DNA from: Acidobacteriota bacterium
Lineage (GTDB): Bacteria; Acidobacteriota; Terriglobia; Terriglobales; SCQP01
Length of the DNA stretch: 52,356 nt
Assembly (NCBI GenBank): GCA_021789895.1
Contig: JAJYIU010000027.1
Location: 1-52,356, forward strand
Direction: 5' to 3'
Shown piece after piece: positions 25,880 through 34,161 of this stretch (the first letter of the stretch is position 1; every line of letters starts with the position of its first letter). The position numbers and the translations under genes were made by a program. The notes below the pieces were generated by a model. It searched no databases, was not told the origin of the DNA, and worked only from the letters and a program-made list of their open reading frames with translations.

Positions 25880-27802
25880 TCATTCGGCAGATATGGTTTG
25901 TAGGATGGAAATCTTGCTACCGTCTTCTTTCCTATGAATTTCAAAAATCATACCCGATAGCGCCAGAGAACCTCTTAATCGTCGGAGTTCGCGTCCCAAA
26001 AACGATGCCGTGCGAATGCCGGCCTTACGTCCCACGAGTTGGTGTAGCTCCTGCACCGAACCCTGCCAGCGCGGATGCCGGCCGAGCAGTTCGCGCAGGG
26101 CGGCGGCGAGCGGCTCTTCCTCCAGGGCCAGCTCGGATTTCCGGTGCTGTTCCAGCGCCAGTGCGGCATCGAAGTCCGAGGCCGGGCGATGCAGCGCATG
26201 CGCCACCGCCGTGCCCCAGTTGACGAAGTCGGCCATCCGCCAGACGAAGCTTTCCACCGAGGCCGGGTTGAAGCGGGCCAGGGTGCGGCAAACCAGGTCG
26301 AGCATGGCGCCCAATAAATAAGGATGCAACTGGTAGAACCGCATCCAGAAGCCGGCCTCCGGTCTCCAGCCGCCCTGCGGCGCCGTCAGTGGCACGACCA
26401 GCGAGCGGTCGAGCCAGTCGGCGGCGCGGCTGGGCAGCTCGAGCGAAGTGGTCAGTATCGGCAAGCGGTAGGGAAAGACCCGCTGGCTGCTGTCCGAATG
26501 CATCCGGATCGCGCCGTCCCCGGTCACCGCCCGGCAAAACAGGTTGGCATAGCGCGGCGCGATCGCGCCCAGGTTGTCGAAGACCGGCAGCGCGTGCGCC
26601 GCCAGCGTCGCGGCCAGGTGAACTTCGCCGTCGAGCGCGAGGAATTCCTGCCGGCTGGGATCTACCAGCCGGCGTATGACGCGCGCAAGCGTGGACTTGC
26701 CCGAGCCGGCGGGACCGATCATGCAAAGGATGGGCCGGGGAAAGCCGGGATCGTACGCGGCCGTCATCCAGGCCAGCAACAGCAGCCAGTCGGCGTCGCT
26801 CAGCGCCGGCATAAAGCAGCGCAGCAGGCCCAGGCCGCCGGTCGTGGATTCGTCCGCCTGCGCCGGGCGTGAATTTCCCGCTTCCGGATTCACAGCCGCC
26901 GCCGGCGCCGCCGCGGTTCCATCCGCAACTGCCGCGGCGGCTCCGCTTCCGGCCTGCTCTTTATTGGGCGGCGTCTCGATCCCCGCCGGCCACCGCCGCG
27001 GCTCCGGCAGCGCGAGCTGGTGCGCGTGCGGACGAAAATAGACGGGCGGATTGGCTTCGAGCTTCCAGCCGCCCGGCGACAGCCGCAGGGCGCGACCGGT
27101 GCCGTCGGCCAGGTCGAGCCAGAGGTCGTTGCGAACGGCCACGCGCACCGGCATCCGCCGTACGCTGTCGAATTCCACCGCTTCGGCCGCGAGCGCGTCC
27201 AACGCTCGGCGCAGAAGCGGCTCGGCGGGATACTCTCCCGTCGCCTGGCGATAGAGCCGCATCAGCAGCCGGCGCGCCTCGGAAAACGGCACGATCGGAT
27301 GCGCCTGGCTCGCGGCCTCATTGAGCGCTCCACGACCTTGCGCGGTTTCGTTGCGCGCTTCGCTGCGCTGCGCTTCACCCGGCGCTCCGCTGTGCGCTTG
27401 GCTGGACGCTTCGCTTTGCTCCGCTTGCAATACAGCCGGCAGCGCCAGGCGGAGATAGATTTGCCCGTTCTCGTCGTGAAAGGCAAACGTCTCGCCCAGC
27501 AGCGCCAGCATGGCGCTGATTGAGTTGCCGGGCGCGGGCGTCGGCGCGGGTTCGCGCTGCGATAAATCCCGGTAAAGCGCGGACATCGCGAATTGCTCCA
27601 GCAGCGCCTCCTGCGCTGGATTGGGCGTGCCGTCGGGCTCGCACTCGCCGTCAAAGCCGGGGTTGCCGGGCGAGACGAACAGCTCGGGGTCGTCGAGCCA
27701 GGGCATATTCGGATGCTTGCGCCGAAGTTCCGGTGCTTTCCTCGAGGCAAGCTCAGCGGCCGCATCCACCGTGGCGGGGTCGGGTTGGTTTTGTTCAGGC
27801 AT
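25880..27802 (-). CDS. D5/SF3-like ATPase (mobile-element replication type)
   Basis: This 640-residue protein has a Pro/Ala-rich N-terminal half without recognisable domains and a C-terminal ATPase: Walker A ILCMIGPAGSGKSTLARVIR, Walker B-like ALPVFDNLGAI, then NLFCRAVTGDGAIRMHSDS, PYRLPILTTSLEL and DWLDRSLVVPL (Arg finger region). This order is that of D5-like phage/plasmid helicases found in integrative elements, usually next to a primase, which is absent here. ATG 27802 (MPEQNQPD) has AGGAG 7 nt upstream; the frame is open to 27949. Low-complexity EAQRSEARNE repeats at about residues 130-165 are probably disordered. GC is like the host, so if transferred it has ameliorated. Confidence 0.75.
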   Translation of the reverse strand: MPEQNQPDPATVDAAAELASRKAPELRRKHPNMPWLDDPELFVSPGNPGFDGECEPDGTPNPAQEALLEQFAMSALYRDLSQREPAPTPAPGNSISAMLALLGETFAFHDENGQIYLRLALPAVLQAEQSEASSQAHSGAPGEAQRSEARNETAQGRGALNEAASQAHPIVPFSEARRLLMRLYRQATGEYPAEPLLRRALDALAAEAVEFDSVRRMPVRVAVRNDLWLDLADGTGRALRLSPGGWKLEANPPVYFRPHAHQLALPEPRRWPAGIETPPNKEQAGSGAAAAVADGTAAAPAAAVNPEAGNSRPAQADESTTGGLGLLRCFMPALSDADWLLLLAWMTAAYDPGFPRPILCMIGPAGSGKSTLARVIRRLVDPSRQEFLALDGEVHLAATLAAHALPVFDNLGAIAPRYANLFCRAVTGDGAIRMHSDSSQRVFPYRLPILTTSLELPSRAADWLDRSLVVPLTAPQGGWRPEAGFWMRFYQLHPYLLGAMLDLVCRTLARFNPASVESFVWRMADFVNWGTAVAHALHRPASDFDAALALEQHRKSELALEEEPLAAALRELLGRHPRWQGSVQELHQLVGRKAGIRTASFLGRELRRLRGSLALSGMIFEIHRKEDGSKISILQTISAE

Positions 27803-28118
27803 GGGATAACTCCTCGGCAAACGGCATTCGCAGACGATTGATAGCACCGGAGATTGAAAGATCTGGTAAACCGCCCGGCGGGGCGCATGACGGCGCGCAA
27901 CTTTGTCCGGAAGCGATTGATTACAAAGGTAATAAATATGGGCAACCATAGGCGGAAAAAGCAGGCCATCCTCTCCAAAACCGGAGCAAAATCGCTTTGT
28001 GCCGTATGGGGCTCAACCCGCGCGCCCGCGAAACAGCGGGCGCAGGCGCCGGGCGTCGGTCGCCGGCAATCGGCGGCAGGAATGCGATGCCCTGCCAGCT
28101 ACGCTGCCGCCGCTGGGC
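27803..28118. other. Divergent intergenic region between ATPase and antitoxin genes
   Basis: This 316-nt gap should hold the promoters of the D5-like ATPase (minus) and the antitoxin-toxin pair (plus). AAAGG (27925-27929) with ATG 8 nt later (27938) makes a convincing start for a peptide beginning MGNHRRKKQAILSKTG, but that frame runs out of phase with the antitoxin. It may be a short leader ORF, or the true antitoxin N-terminus separated by a frameshift. No tRNA or att site was seen. Confidence 0.45.
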
Positions 28119-28577
28119 ATGGAGTACGGCTTTGCGCTCCAGCCCCCGCCCGATCTTTCCCGTCGCGAGGTGCGCGAGCGGCTGGGCGGCGCGGCCGTCG
28201 CGGCGTTTTTCCGGCTGGCCGCCATCTGGGGCGTCTCCGATGGCGATGCGCGGCAACTGCTGGGCGGCATCTCGAATGGCGCCTACTATGCGCTGAAAGC
28301 CGGCGCGGCCCGCGAGCGGCAGCGCGGCGCCGGCTTGGAATTGCGCGGCAAAGCCATCCTCGAGCAAGACAAGCTGACCCGCATCTCGCTGCTGGTGGGT
28401 ATTTTTTGTTCCCTCAACCGGCTCTATAGCCCGGCGCTGGCCGATGCCTGGGTCAAGCTGGAAAATGTCAATGCCATCTTCGACGGCATGGCGCCGCTCG
28501 GCTACATGCGGCGCGGCGGCGTGCCGGCCATGCTGCAGGTGCGCCAGTTGCTGCAGGCGCGGGAAGAAGGAATGTAA
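28119..28577 (+). CDS. MbcA/ParS (DUF2384)-type antitoxin
   Basis: The 152-residue product has an N-terminal helical part resembling the Xre-like domain of these antitoxins (RLAAIWGVSDGDARQLLGGI) and the C-terminal toxin-binding domain LTRISLLVGIFCSLNRLYSP, then WVKLENVNAIFDGMAPLGYM, typical of MbcA/ParS proteins. It precedes a RES toxin gene by 32 nt. The start is uncertain: ATG 28119 gives a normal length, the same frame is open to ATG 27999, and a better RBS at 27925 belongs to another frame. Such antitoxins bind their own promoter and mask the toxin's NAD+ site. Confidence 0.78.
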   Translation: MEYGFALQPPPDLSRREVRERLGGAAVAAFFRLAAIWGVSDGDARQLLGGISNGAYYALKAGAARERQRGAGLELRGKAILEQDKLTRISLLVGIFCSLNRLYSPALADAWVKLENVNAIFDGMAPLGYMRRGGVPAMLQVRQLLQAREEGM

Positions 28578-28609
28578 GCGGCTGATCCGCTTTAGATGAA
28601 GCTTTCGTC

Positions 28610-29332
28610 ATGATTATGTCCGCTGCCATCCACGCCGGGAGCACCCTGCGGCTGCGCCCGCGCCGGCCGGAGGCGGAGCCGGCTGGCTTCGAGGGTATGG
28701 CCCGGCTGTGCGCGCATGCGGACCAGGCGCGGGCGCTGTATGAATTGGCCGGCGCCACGGATGCGGCCCGGCTGGGCGAAGCCAACCTCCTTCCCGGCAT
28801 CTCGGTCCACGAGCTGCTCTTCGGAGTTCCTTATGCCCGGACGGTGAATGCCGCCTTTTGCGCCAGCCCGCCGGGCGGCAGCCGTTTCAGCGGGCCGTTG
28901 CGCGGCGCCTGGTATGCCGCGCTCGATGCTGCAACGGCGGCGCGGGAGGCGGCCTTTCATAAGGCGCGCGAGCTGCGCGAAATTGCCTGGAAAAAGCCGG
29001 AAAGCTTTGCCTTCGAAGTCTGGCTGGCCGATTTTGATGCCGATTTCATGGATTTGCGCGCCGCCGGATTGCGCGCGCGCGCGCTCGATCCGCTCGGGTA
29101 CCGTTATTCCCAGGCGCTGGCGCGGCAGTGCCTCGAGGCCGGGGCCGCCGGCATCGTCTATCCCAGCGTGCGCGGCAGCGGCGGCATGCTGGCCTGCTTC
29201 CGTCCGGCGCTGATCGGAGCCCTCCGCCCGGGCGCGGCGGTGCGCGTCGCTTTCACCGGCGCCTTCGCCGCGCCCGAATTTGAGTGGTTGGAAAGCGGGG
29301 AGAAGTTAGCGCCCGGGCCGCCTGCAGTATGA
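28610..29332 (+). CDS. RES-domain toxin (NAD+ phosphorylase type)
   Basis: The 240-residue product carries the RES triad context: Arg in SRFSGPLRGAWYAA (about 91-104), Glu in AAREAAFHK (about 110-118) and Ser in IVYPSVRGSGG, with the C-terminal ACFRPALIGALRPG. RES toxins degrade NAD+ (phosphorolysis in MbcT) and cause growth arrest. The gene follows the antitoxin by 32 nt, the usual Xre-RES order. GC matches the host. The N-terminal 65 residues before SVHELLF are somewhat longer than in many RES proteins. Confidence 0.8.
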   Translation: MIMSAAIHAGSTLRLRPRRPEAEPAGFEGMARLCAHADQARALYELAGATDAARLGEANLLPGISVHELLFGVPYARTVNAAFCASPPGGSRFSGPLRGAWYAALDAATAAREAAFHKARELREIAWKKPESFAFEVWLADFDADFMDLRAAGLRARALDPLGYRYSQALARQCLEAGAAGIVYPSVRGSGGMLACFRPALIGALRPGAAVRVAFTGAFAAPEFEWLESGEKLAPGPPAV

Positions 29333-29399
29333 TTTCTGCCCGCCGTCTATTTCTTTCTTCTGCTATGCTTGCGCTTTTGACTGGAAAGGTTGAACGATC

Positions 29400-30920
29400 A
29401 TGCGCCTTCGCAAACTTTGCCCCCTGGCGACGCTCGCCGCGTTTTTCTTCTCCGCCCCGCTCTGGAGCGCCCGGCCGGCGCCGCCGGCGAAATCGCCCGC
29501 GCCGCATGAGCGCGCGGTGAAAACCCAGGCGGTGGCCTCGATTGGCGGGAAAAATATCCCCTATACCGCGACCGCCGGCACGATTCTGCTCTATGGGCCC
29601 AAGCACAAGCCTACCGCCAGCGTCTTCTTTATCGCCTACACCGAAGACGGCGCGAATCCCGGCCGGCGCCCGCTGACCTTTGCCTACAACGGCGGCCCCG
29701 GCGGCGCTTCGGCGCTGGTGGACGTAGGCGGTTTCGGCCCCCGCCGCATCGTCTGGCCGGGCGTGAACCAGATCGCCCAGGAACTGCCGCCGTATCAGAT
29801 CGTCAACAACCCGGACAGCATTTTTTCCGCCACCGACCTGGTCTTCATTGACGCCGTCGGCACCGGCTACAGCCGCATCCTCCCCGCCGGCAATCCCAAA
29901 ATGTTTTATGGCGTGACGCAGGATGGCGAGGCATTCACGCAGTTCATTGAGCGCTACGTCAGCGAAAACCGGCGCTGGAACTCGCCCAAGTTTCTGCTGG
30001 GCGAAAGCTATGGCACCACCCGCAACGCGGTCACCGCCAACGACCTGGTGCGCGACGGCGTCTATCTGAACGGCGTGATCATGTGCTCGACCGTGCTGCA
30101 GTTCCCCACCATCTGGGGCGCTCCTGGCGACGATCTGCCGTTCGATCTTTATCTGCCCTCCTACGCCGCCGCCGCCTATGAGCACAACCGCCTGCAGCCC
30201 CGTCCGGCCTCCTTGCAGGCGGCCATCGCCGCCGCCGAAAACTACGCCGCCGGCGACTACTGGCTGGCGCTCTACCAGGGCGACCGGCTCTCCGCCGCGC
30301 GCAAGCAGGCGGTCGCCCGCCGGCTGTCGCAGTTGACCGGCATCCCCGTCTCGCTCTGGCTGAAAGCGAACCTGCGCCTGCCGCTCTCGGTCTTCATGCG
30401 CCGCCTGCTGGGCCCCAACGGCCCCATGATCGGGCGCTACGATGCCCGCTTCATGACGCCGGAGATGAACCCCTTGATGCCGTTCTCGACCGGCGGCGCC
30501 AGCGGCGCCTCGACCACCAAAATCTGGGGCGCGCTCACCGCCAGCTTCAACAACTATCTGGAAAACACCCTGCATTACACCAGCACGCGGCCCTATACCC
30601 AGCTCTCGTTCCAGGTCAACCGCGCCTGGCAATTCAACTATCCCGGCCGGATGGGCGATACGGTGGCGCCGGCGCTGGCGCGCGCCATGAACAACGATCC
30701 CGGCATGCAGTTGATGATGAACAACGGCGATTACGACCTGGCCACGCCCTTTTACGCCACCCAGTACAGCATTACGCACATGGGCCTGGTGAAGAGCCTG
30801 GCGAAAAATGTGCACTGGTACTACTACCCGGTCGGCCACATGCTCTATGTCAATCCCCAGGCGATGCCCATGCTGGCGAAAAATATTGACGCCTTCATCG
30901 CCGCCGCCGATCGTAAATAG
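29400..30920 (+). CDS. Secreted S10-family serine carboxypeptidase
   Basis: This 506-residue protein has a signal peptide (MRLRKLCPLATLAAFFFSAPLWSA, likely cut near residue 25). The catalytic triad is visible: Ser in LLGESYGTTRN, Asp in NNGDYDLATPF and His in PVGHMLYVNP; the oxyanion/NGGPG motif FAYNGGPGGASAL is intact. Peptidase S10 proteins are alpha/beta hydrolases acting in the periplasm or outside the cell at acid pH and are common in acidobacteria. GGAAAGG lies 10 nt before ATG 29400. It stands alone. Confidence 0.92.
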   Translation: MRLRKLCPLATLAAFFFSAPLWSARPAPPAKSPAPHERAVKTQAVASIGGKNIPYTATAGTILLYGPKHKPTASVFFIAYTEDGANPGRRPLTFAYNGGPGGASALVDVGGFGPRRIVWPGVNQIAQELPPYQIVNNPDSIFSATDLVFIDAVGTGYSRILPAGNPKMFYGVTQDGEAFTQFIERYVSENRRWNSPKFLLGESYGTTRNAVTANDLVRDGVYLNGVIMCSTVLQFPTIWGAPGDDLPFDLYLPSYAAAAYEHNRLQPRPASLQAAIAAAENYAAGDYWLALYQGDRLSAARKQAVARRLSQLTGIPVSLWLKANLRLPLSVFMRRLLGPNGPMIGRYDARFMTPEMNPLMPFSTGGASGASTTKIWGALTASFNNYLENTLHYTSTRPYTQLSFQVNRAWQFNYPGRMGDTVAPALARAMNNDPGMQLMMNNGDYDLATPFYATQYSITHMGLVKSLAKNVHWYYYPVGHMLYVNPQAMPMLAKNIDAFIAAADRK

Positions 30921-31033
30921 CCGCGTTGGTGTTTTTTTTATGAAGCATGGCGGCTTGTTTGTCCGTCTCTGTACGCCGATTTGCCGGGTAATGAAGCAAG
31001 CTTGTGAGGCAAGCAAGTTTGTAAATTGTAGGA

Positions 31034-32764
31034 TTATTTTGTTCGTTCCGCGGCGATCTGGCGGAGATGGCTTTTATATGTAGCGAGTCCGGGTTCATCG
31101 CGCAATCGCTCGGCAATTTCGATGGCCTTGCGCAGCCAGCGTTCGGCATCGTCCAACTGTCCGCGCGATTTATAGATCTGGCTGAGATTGTTATAGGGAA
31201 TAGCTAATTTGGGCTCGTCGCGCAAACGCTCTGCAATTTCGATGGCTTTGCGCAGCCAGCGTTCAGCTTCGTCCAGTTGCCCGCGTGATTTATAGATCTG
31301 GCTGAGATTGTTGTAATCAATGGCTAATTTGGGCTCGTCGCGCAAGCGCTCGTCTATGTCGATCGCCTTGCGCAGCCAGCGTTCAGCATCGTCCAACTGC
31401 CCGCGCGATTGATAGATCTGGCTGAGATTGTTATAGCGAATAGCTAATTTGGGCTCGTCGCGCAAGCGCTCGTCTATGTCGATCGCCTTGCGCAGCCAGC
31501 GTTCGGCTTCGTCCAACTGCCCGCGTGATTTATAGATCAGGCTGAGATTGTTGTAATCAATGGCTAGATTGGGCTCGTCGCGCAAGCGCTCGTCTATGTC
31601 GATCGCCTTGCGTAGCCAGCGTTCGGCTTCATCCAATTGTCCGCGCGATTGATAGATCTGGCTGAGATTGTTGTAATCAATGGCTAGATTGGGCTCGTCG
31701 CGCAAGCGCTCGTCAATTTCGATGGCCTTGCGCAGCCAGTGTTCGGCTTCGTCCAACTGCCTGCGCGATTGATAGATCTGGCTGAGATTGTTGTAATCAG
31801 TTGCGAGTGCGGGTTCATTATGCAATCGCTCGTCAATTTCGATGGAATCTTTTACATGCTGTTCTGCTGCATCCAGTTGTCCGGTTGTATCGAAAATCCT
31901 GCCAATCAGCCGGTGGGCTGCCGCGCTGCGGTTCTGTAGGTTCAGGCGTTTGAAGATTTCAAGGGCCTCGTTGGATGATGTCAGCGCATCCTGAAGATCT
32001 CTGCGTCGAAATTGGGCGAGGCCAATGTCCAGCAGTAGATCGGCGATTGCTTTATCGTCGGGTGGTGTTTTGGCGCGATAAACGGCAAGCTGGGCGAATT
32101 TTTCATTCAGCTCGCTGGTTGACGTCATAGGTCCGGGCGGCGATGGCGTTTCAAGGCGCTCCGCCATTGTCCCATCGCGGTGGATTTCCACAAAATCTAT
32201 GGTCCTGCTCCGAAACGACCAGAAGTCGGGTGCATGGCGGCTCAAATAGCTTATGGTTTCGCGTTCAATCCAAAATATGACGCAGATTTTCTGATCGTGA
32301 AATATCTCTCGCTGATAATTTAGCAGCCGTACGGCGGGCGCAATCGTGTCCGGCTTCGTTCGCTGTGAAGCAATTAATTCGCTTAAGCCTCGGATGGAAA
32401 AAACGGTTTGGGCGCTTGGGCTGGATTCTTTAAAAGGTTGAAGCGGATCGTCAATATGGTCGTCATACGCCGGCGCGTTATCACCGGCCGTGCGTAGCGC
32501 AAGAACGGCGCGTTTGAGCATGATCCCGTCGGGCGCCAGCGCATTTTCGATCTCTGATTCGAGAGCGTCTATCTTTCGTTGATCGTTGGCAATGCAGAAA
32601 TATAGGCAGCCTTGCTGGTGCAGTGCCCGCATGGCGCCAATGAGCGGCGCCAGCTTCGCCCGGTCGTTTTCGTCGAATGCCCTGGTGGATGCCGCTTGTT
32701 CACCGGGATTTTCGCTTTTACTGCGTGGATCCGATGAGCGCTTCGACAATCGGGTTAATTCCAT
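31034..32764 (-). CDS. TPR protein with homogenised repeats (partner of the adjacent ATPase)
   Basis: The 576-residue product has an N-terminal domain (about 35-195) with HDQKICVIFWIERETISYL followed by SRHAPDFWSFRSRTIDFVEI; the APDFW-x-F/W-R pattern is one I recognise from the N-terminal region of bacterial STAND/TPR proteins. Then comes a linker with divergent TPRs (about 210-330) and six 40-residue units of the YNNLSQIYxSRGQLDEAERW type, kinesin-light-chain-like. The units are almost identical to one another, including at DNA level. It overlaps the ATPase gene upstream by 47 nt, implying a two-protein module. No transmembrane segment is seen. Function is unknown; by analogy the repeats sense a ligand. 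Lower GC than the host genes suggests transfer. Confidence 0.75.
   Translation of the reverse strand: MELTRLSKRSSDPRSKSENPGEQAASTRAFDENDRAKLAPLIGAMRALHQQGCLYFCIANDQRKIDALESEIENALAPDGIMLKRAVLALRTAGDNAPAYDDHIDDPLQPFKESSPSAQTVFSIRGLSELIASQRTKPDTIAPAVRLLNYQREIFHDQKICVIFWIERETISYLSRHAPDFWSFRSRTIDFVEIHRDGTMAERLETPSPPGPMTSTSELNEKFAQLAVYRAKTPPDDKAIADLLLDIGLAQFRRRDLQDALTSSNEALEIFKRLNLQNRSAAAHRLIGRIFDTTGQLDAAEQHVKDSIEIDERLHNEPALATDYNNLSQIYQSRRQLDEAEHWLRKAIEIDERLRDEPNLAIDYNNLSQIYQSRGQLDEAERWLRKAIDIDERLRDEPNLAIDYNNLSLIYKSRGQLDEAERWLRKAIDIDERLRDEPKLAIRYNNLSQIYQSRGQLDDAERWLRKAIDIDERLRDEPKLAIDYNNLSQIYKSRGQLDEAERWLRKAIEIAERLRDEPKLAIPYNNLSQIYKSRGQLDDAERWLRKAIEIAERLRDEPGLATYKSHLRQIAAERTK
31097..31808 (-). repeat. 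Six tandem 120-bp units encoding 40-aa TPRs
   Basis: The period is exactly 120 bp, visible as the phrase TTCGATGGCCTTGCGCAGCC or close variants recurring at the same offset every 120 bases on the plus strand. Most copies differ by only a few bases, including synonymous sites, which points to recent duplication or gene conversion. The repeats stay in frame, so copy-number change would lengthen or shorten the protein without inactivating it. Confidence 0.9.
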
Positions 32765-33956
32765 ACCAATTCTCGCCGTTGGAATACATCAGGATAAAGA
32801 GCTGGTGCAGCAGTTTTAATAGGGGCTCGCGATTTTTCCAGCGAAGTTCGTTGGTGGCTCGTACTCGCTTGAGTATTTCAATGTCTTCGTCTTCGGTAAG
32901 GGTATAGCTGTATTCGGTTCGTAATTGGCCGATGGTTCGCTGGATTTGATTCATGGCGATCGAGTTTGCGCTGTTCGCCCGAGCTTCCGTGGCCGCGCCT
33001 TGAATAATGCGGATCAGTTCGCGAACTACTCCGCCGCTCATTTCTACTGCATGGTTTAAAGCATCATCTTGAATGAGAGCGTGATCGAGCCGGCGCAGCG
33101 CAATATCGCGCATGAGCTCCCAGGGCTTGGGTTTGCGATCGCCCGCTTTAGTTTTTACTTCTAGATTAGGCAATGCGAATTCCGGATGGAACATTTCGCG
33201 TACGATGTTATAACGGCCGGAGTATAAGAGAGCCGAGGGCACGGTAAAGATAATCGTGCATGCCGGTTGAACCATAATCGGGCCTTTGGTATCGAATAAA
33301 TCAATCGCTTGGTCCACCGTCGGTTTGTCCAGATCTTCAATGATTAGCAGAACTTCCCGCCCGATATGGGAAGTCTCGATGGCGCGAATTAATTCGTTAA
33401 TGTATAGGATAAGTTGTGGGACGCGAGGTTCAAAGCGGAGTCGAAATTCGCGCTTTTCTTCAAAACCGGTTTTGAGCATGCCGGTGGCATTTAGAAACCA
33501 GGTCTTGATGCCACCTTGAGTGCCGGCTTCCGCTGCCTTGGATTTCGTCGTGCTTGTCGTAATTTCCGCCGCCCATGTATCGAGATGTTTACTAAGATCT
33601 GGATTAAGTTCGGTTATTTTAATCGCTTCTTCATATATTCGATGGCCGATGGCCACCAATAGGTCTGTATAAGCCAAATCCGCGACATTCAGTTCGTCTT
33701 TTATTGAAAATTGAATGACAAAGAATTTATCTTGAATTTCCGGTTCCGCCGCCAGTTTGTTCAGGGCGGATGATTTCCCCGCGCCTCGAAAGCCATGAAA
33801 AAGAATCTTGGAATCGGCTCGATCGTTCAACAGGTATGCCTTTATACGGTTATGGGGGTTGTCGGGTCGTTCTACATACCAATCCGATGTCGAAGGAAGC
33901 GGTTCCATCGGATTGAAATTAATGATGACTTCGTCTAAGGAATTTGCTCTGGGCAA
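32718..33956 (-). CDS. P-loop ATPase, STAND/KAP-like, partner of the TPR protein
   Basis: This protein of up to 412 residues has Walker A HGFRGAGKSSALNKL, Walker B VLLIIEDLDKP (hydrophobic strand then EDLD), sensor-like ACTIIFTVPSALLYS and a C-terminal winged-helix-like stretch (SGGVVRELIRIIQGA). No TM segments are evident, which argues against a membrane KAP NTPase. The first codon is uncertain: TTG 33956 gives NSLDEVIINFNP before ATG 33908 (MEPLPSTSDWYV), and neither has a clear Shine-Dalgarno. The gene overlaps the TPR gene by 47 nt. Together they resemble a STAND receptor split into NTPase and repeat-sensor chains. No effector domain is recognised. Confidence 0.7.
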   Translation of the reverse strand: MPRANSLDEVIINFNPMEPLPSTSDWYVERPDNPHNRIKAYLLNDRADSKILFHGFRGAGKSSALNKLAAEPEIQDKFFVIQFSIKDELNVADLAYTDLLVAIGHRIYEEAIKITELNPDLSKHLDTWAAEITTSTTKSKAAEAGTQGGIKTWFLNATGMLKTGFEEKREFRLRFEPRVPQLILYINELIRAIETSHIGREVLLIIEDLDKPTVDQAIDLFDTKGPIMVQPACTIIFTVPSALLYSGRYNIVREMFHPEFALPNLEVKTKAGDRKPKPWELMRDIALRRLDHALIQDDALNHAVEMSGGVVRELIRIIQGAATEARANSANSIAMNQIQRTIGQLRTEYSYTLTEDEDIEILKRVRATNELRWKNREPLLKLLHQLFILMYSNGENWYGINPIVEALIGSTQ

Positions 33957-34161
33957 AATGGCGTCGCGCCTCTGAAAACAGCATACTACGATCTGGAAAG
34001 TGCATAATTGTAATTTATTGATGACCGCAAATTGGTCATTACGCTCTCCGTAGCGCGCGTATAGAAACGGTCGGCGTGCCTGGAAATTGCCGGAAAGTCT
34101 CCTGCGATGTGCCTGCCGGCCGATTTGGATTCTGAGTGCGTAGTCTGTCGCCTGATCGTGC
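33957..34161. other. Intergenic leader of the ATPase-TPR module
   Basis: This gap lies between the ATPase start and the end of murB (both minus strand). It contains an inverted repeat ATGACC/GGTCAT (34021-34039) next to an AT-rich stretch (TTACAATTATG on the minus strand), where the promoter of the ATPase gene may lie; -35 and -10 boxes are not convincing. Confidence 0.3.

Noticed and set aside
31097-31808. Regular 120-bp repeats looking like a CRISPR or satellite array
   Set aside because: The repeats are contiguous, in frame and encode TPR units. There are no spacers and no cas genes.
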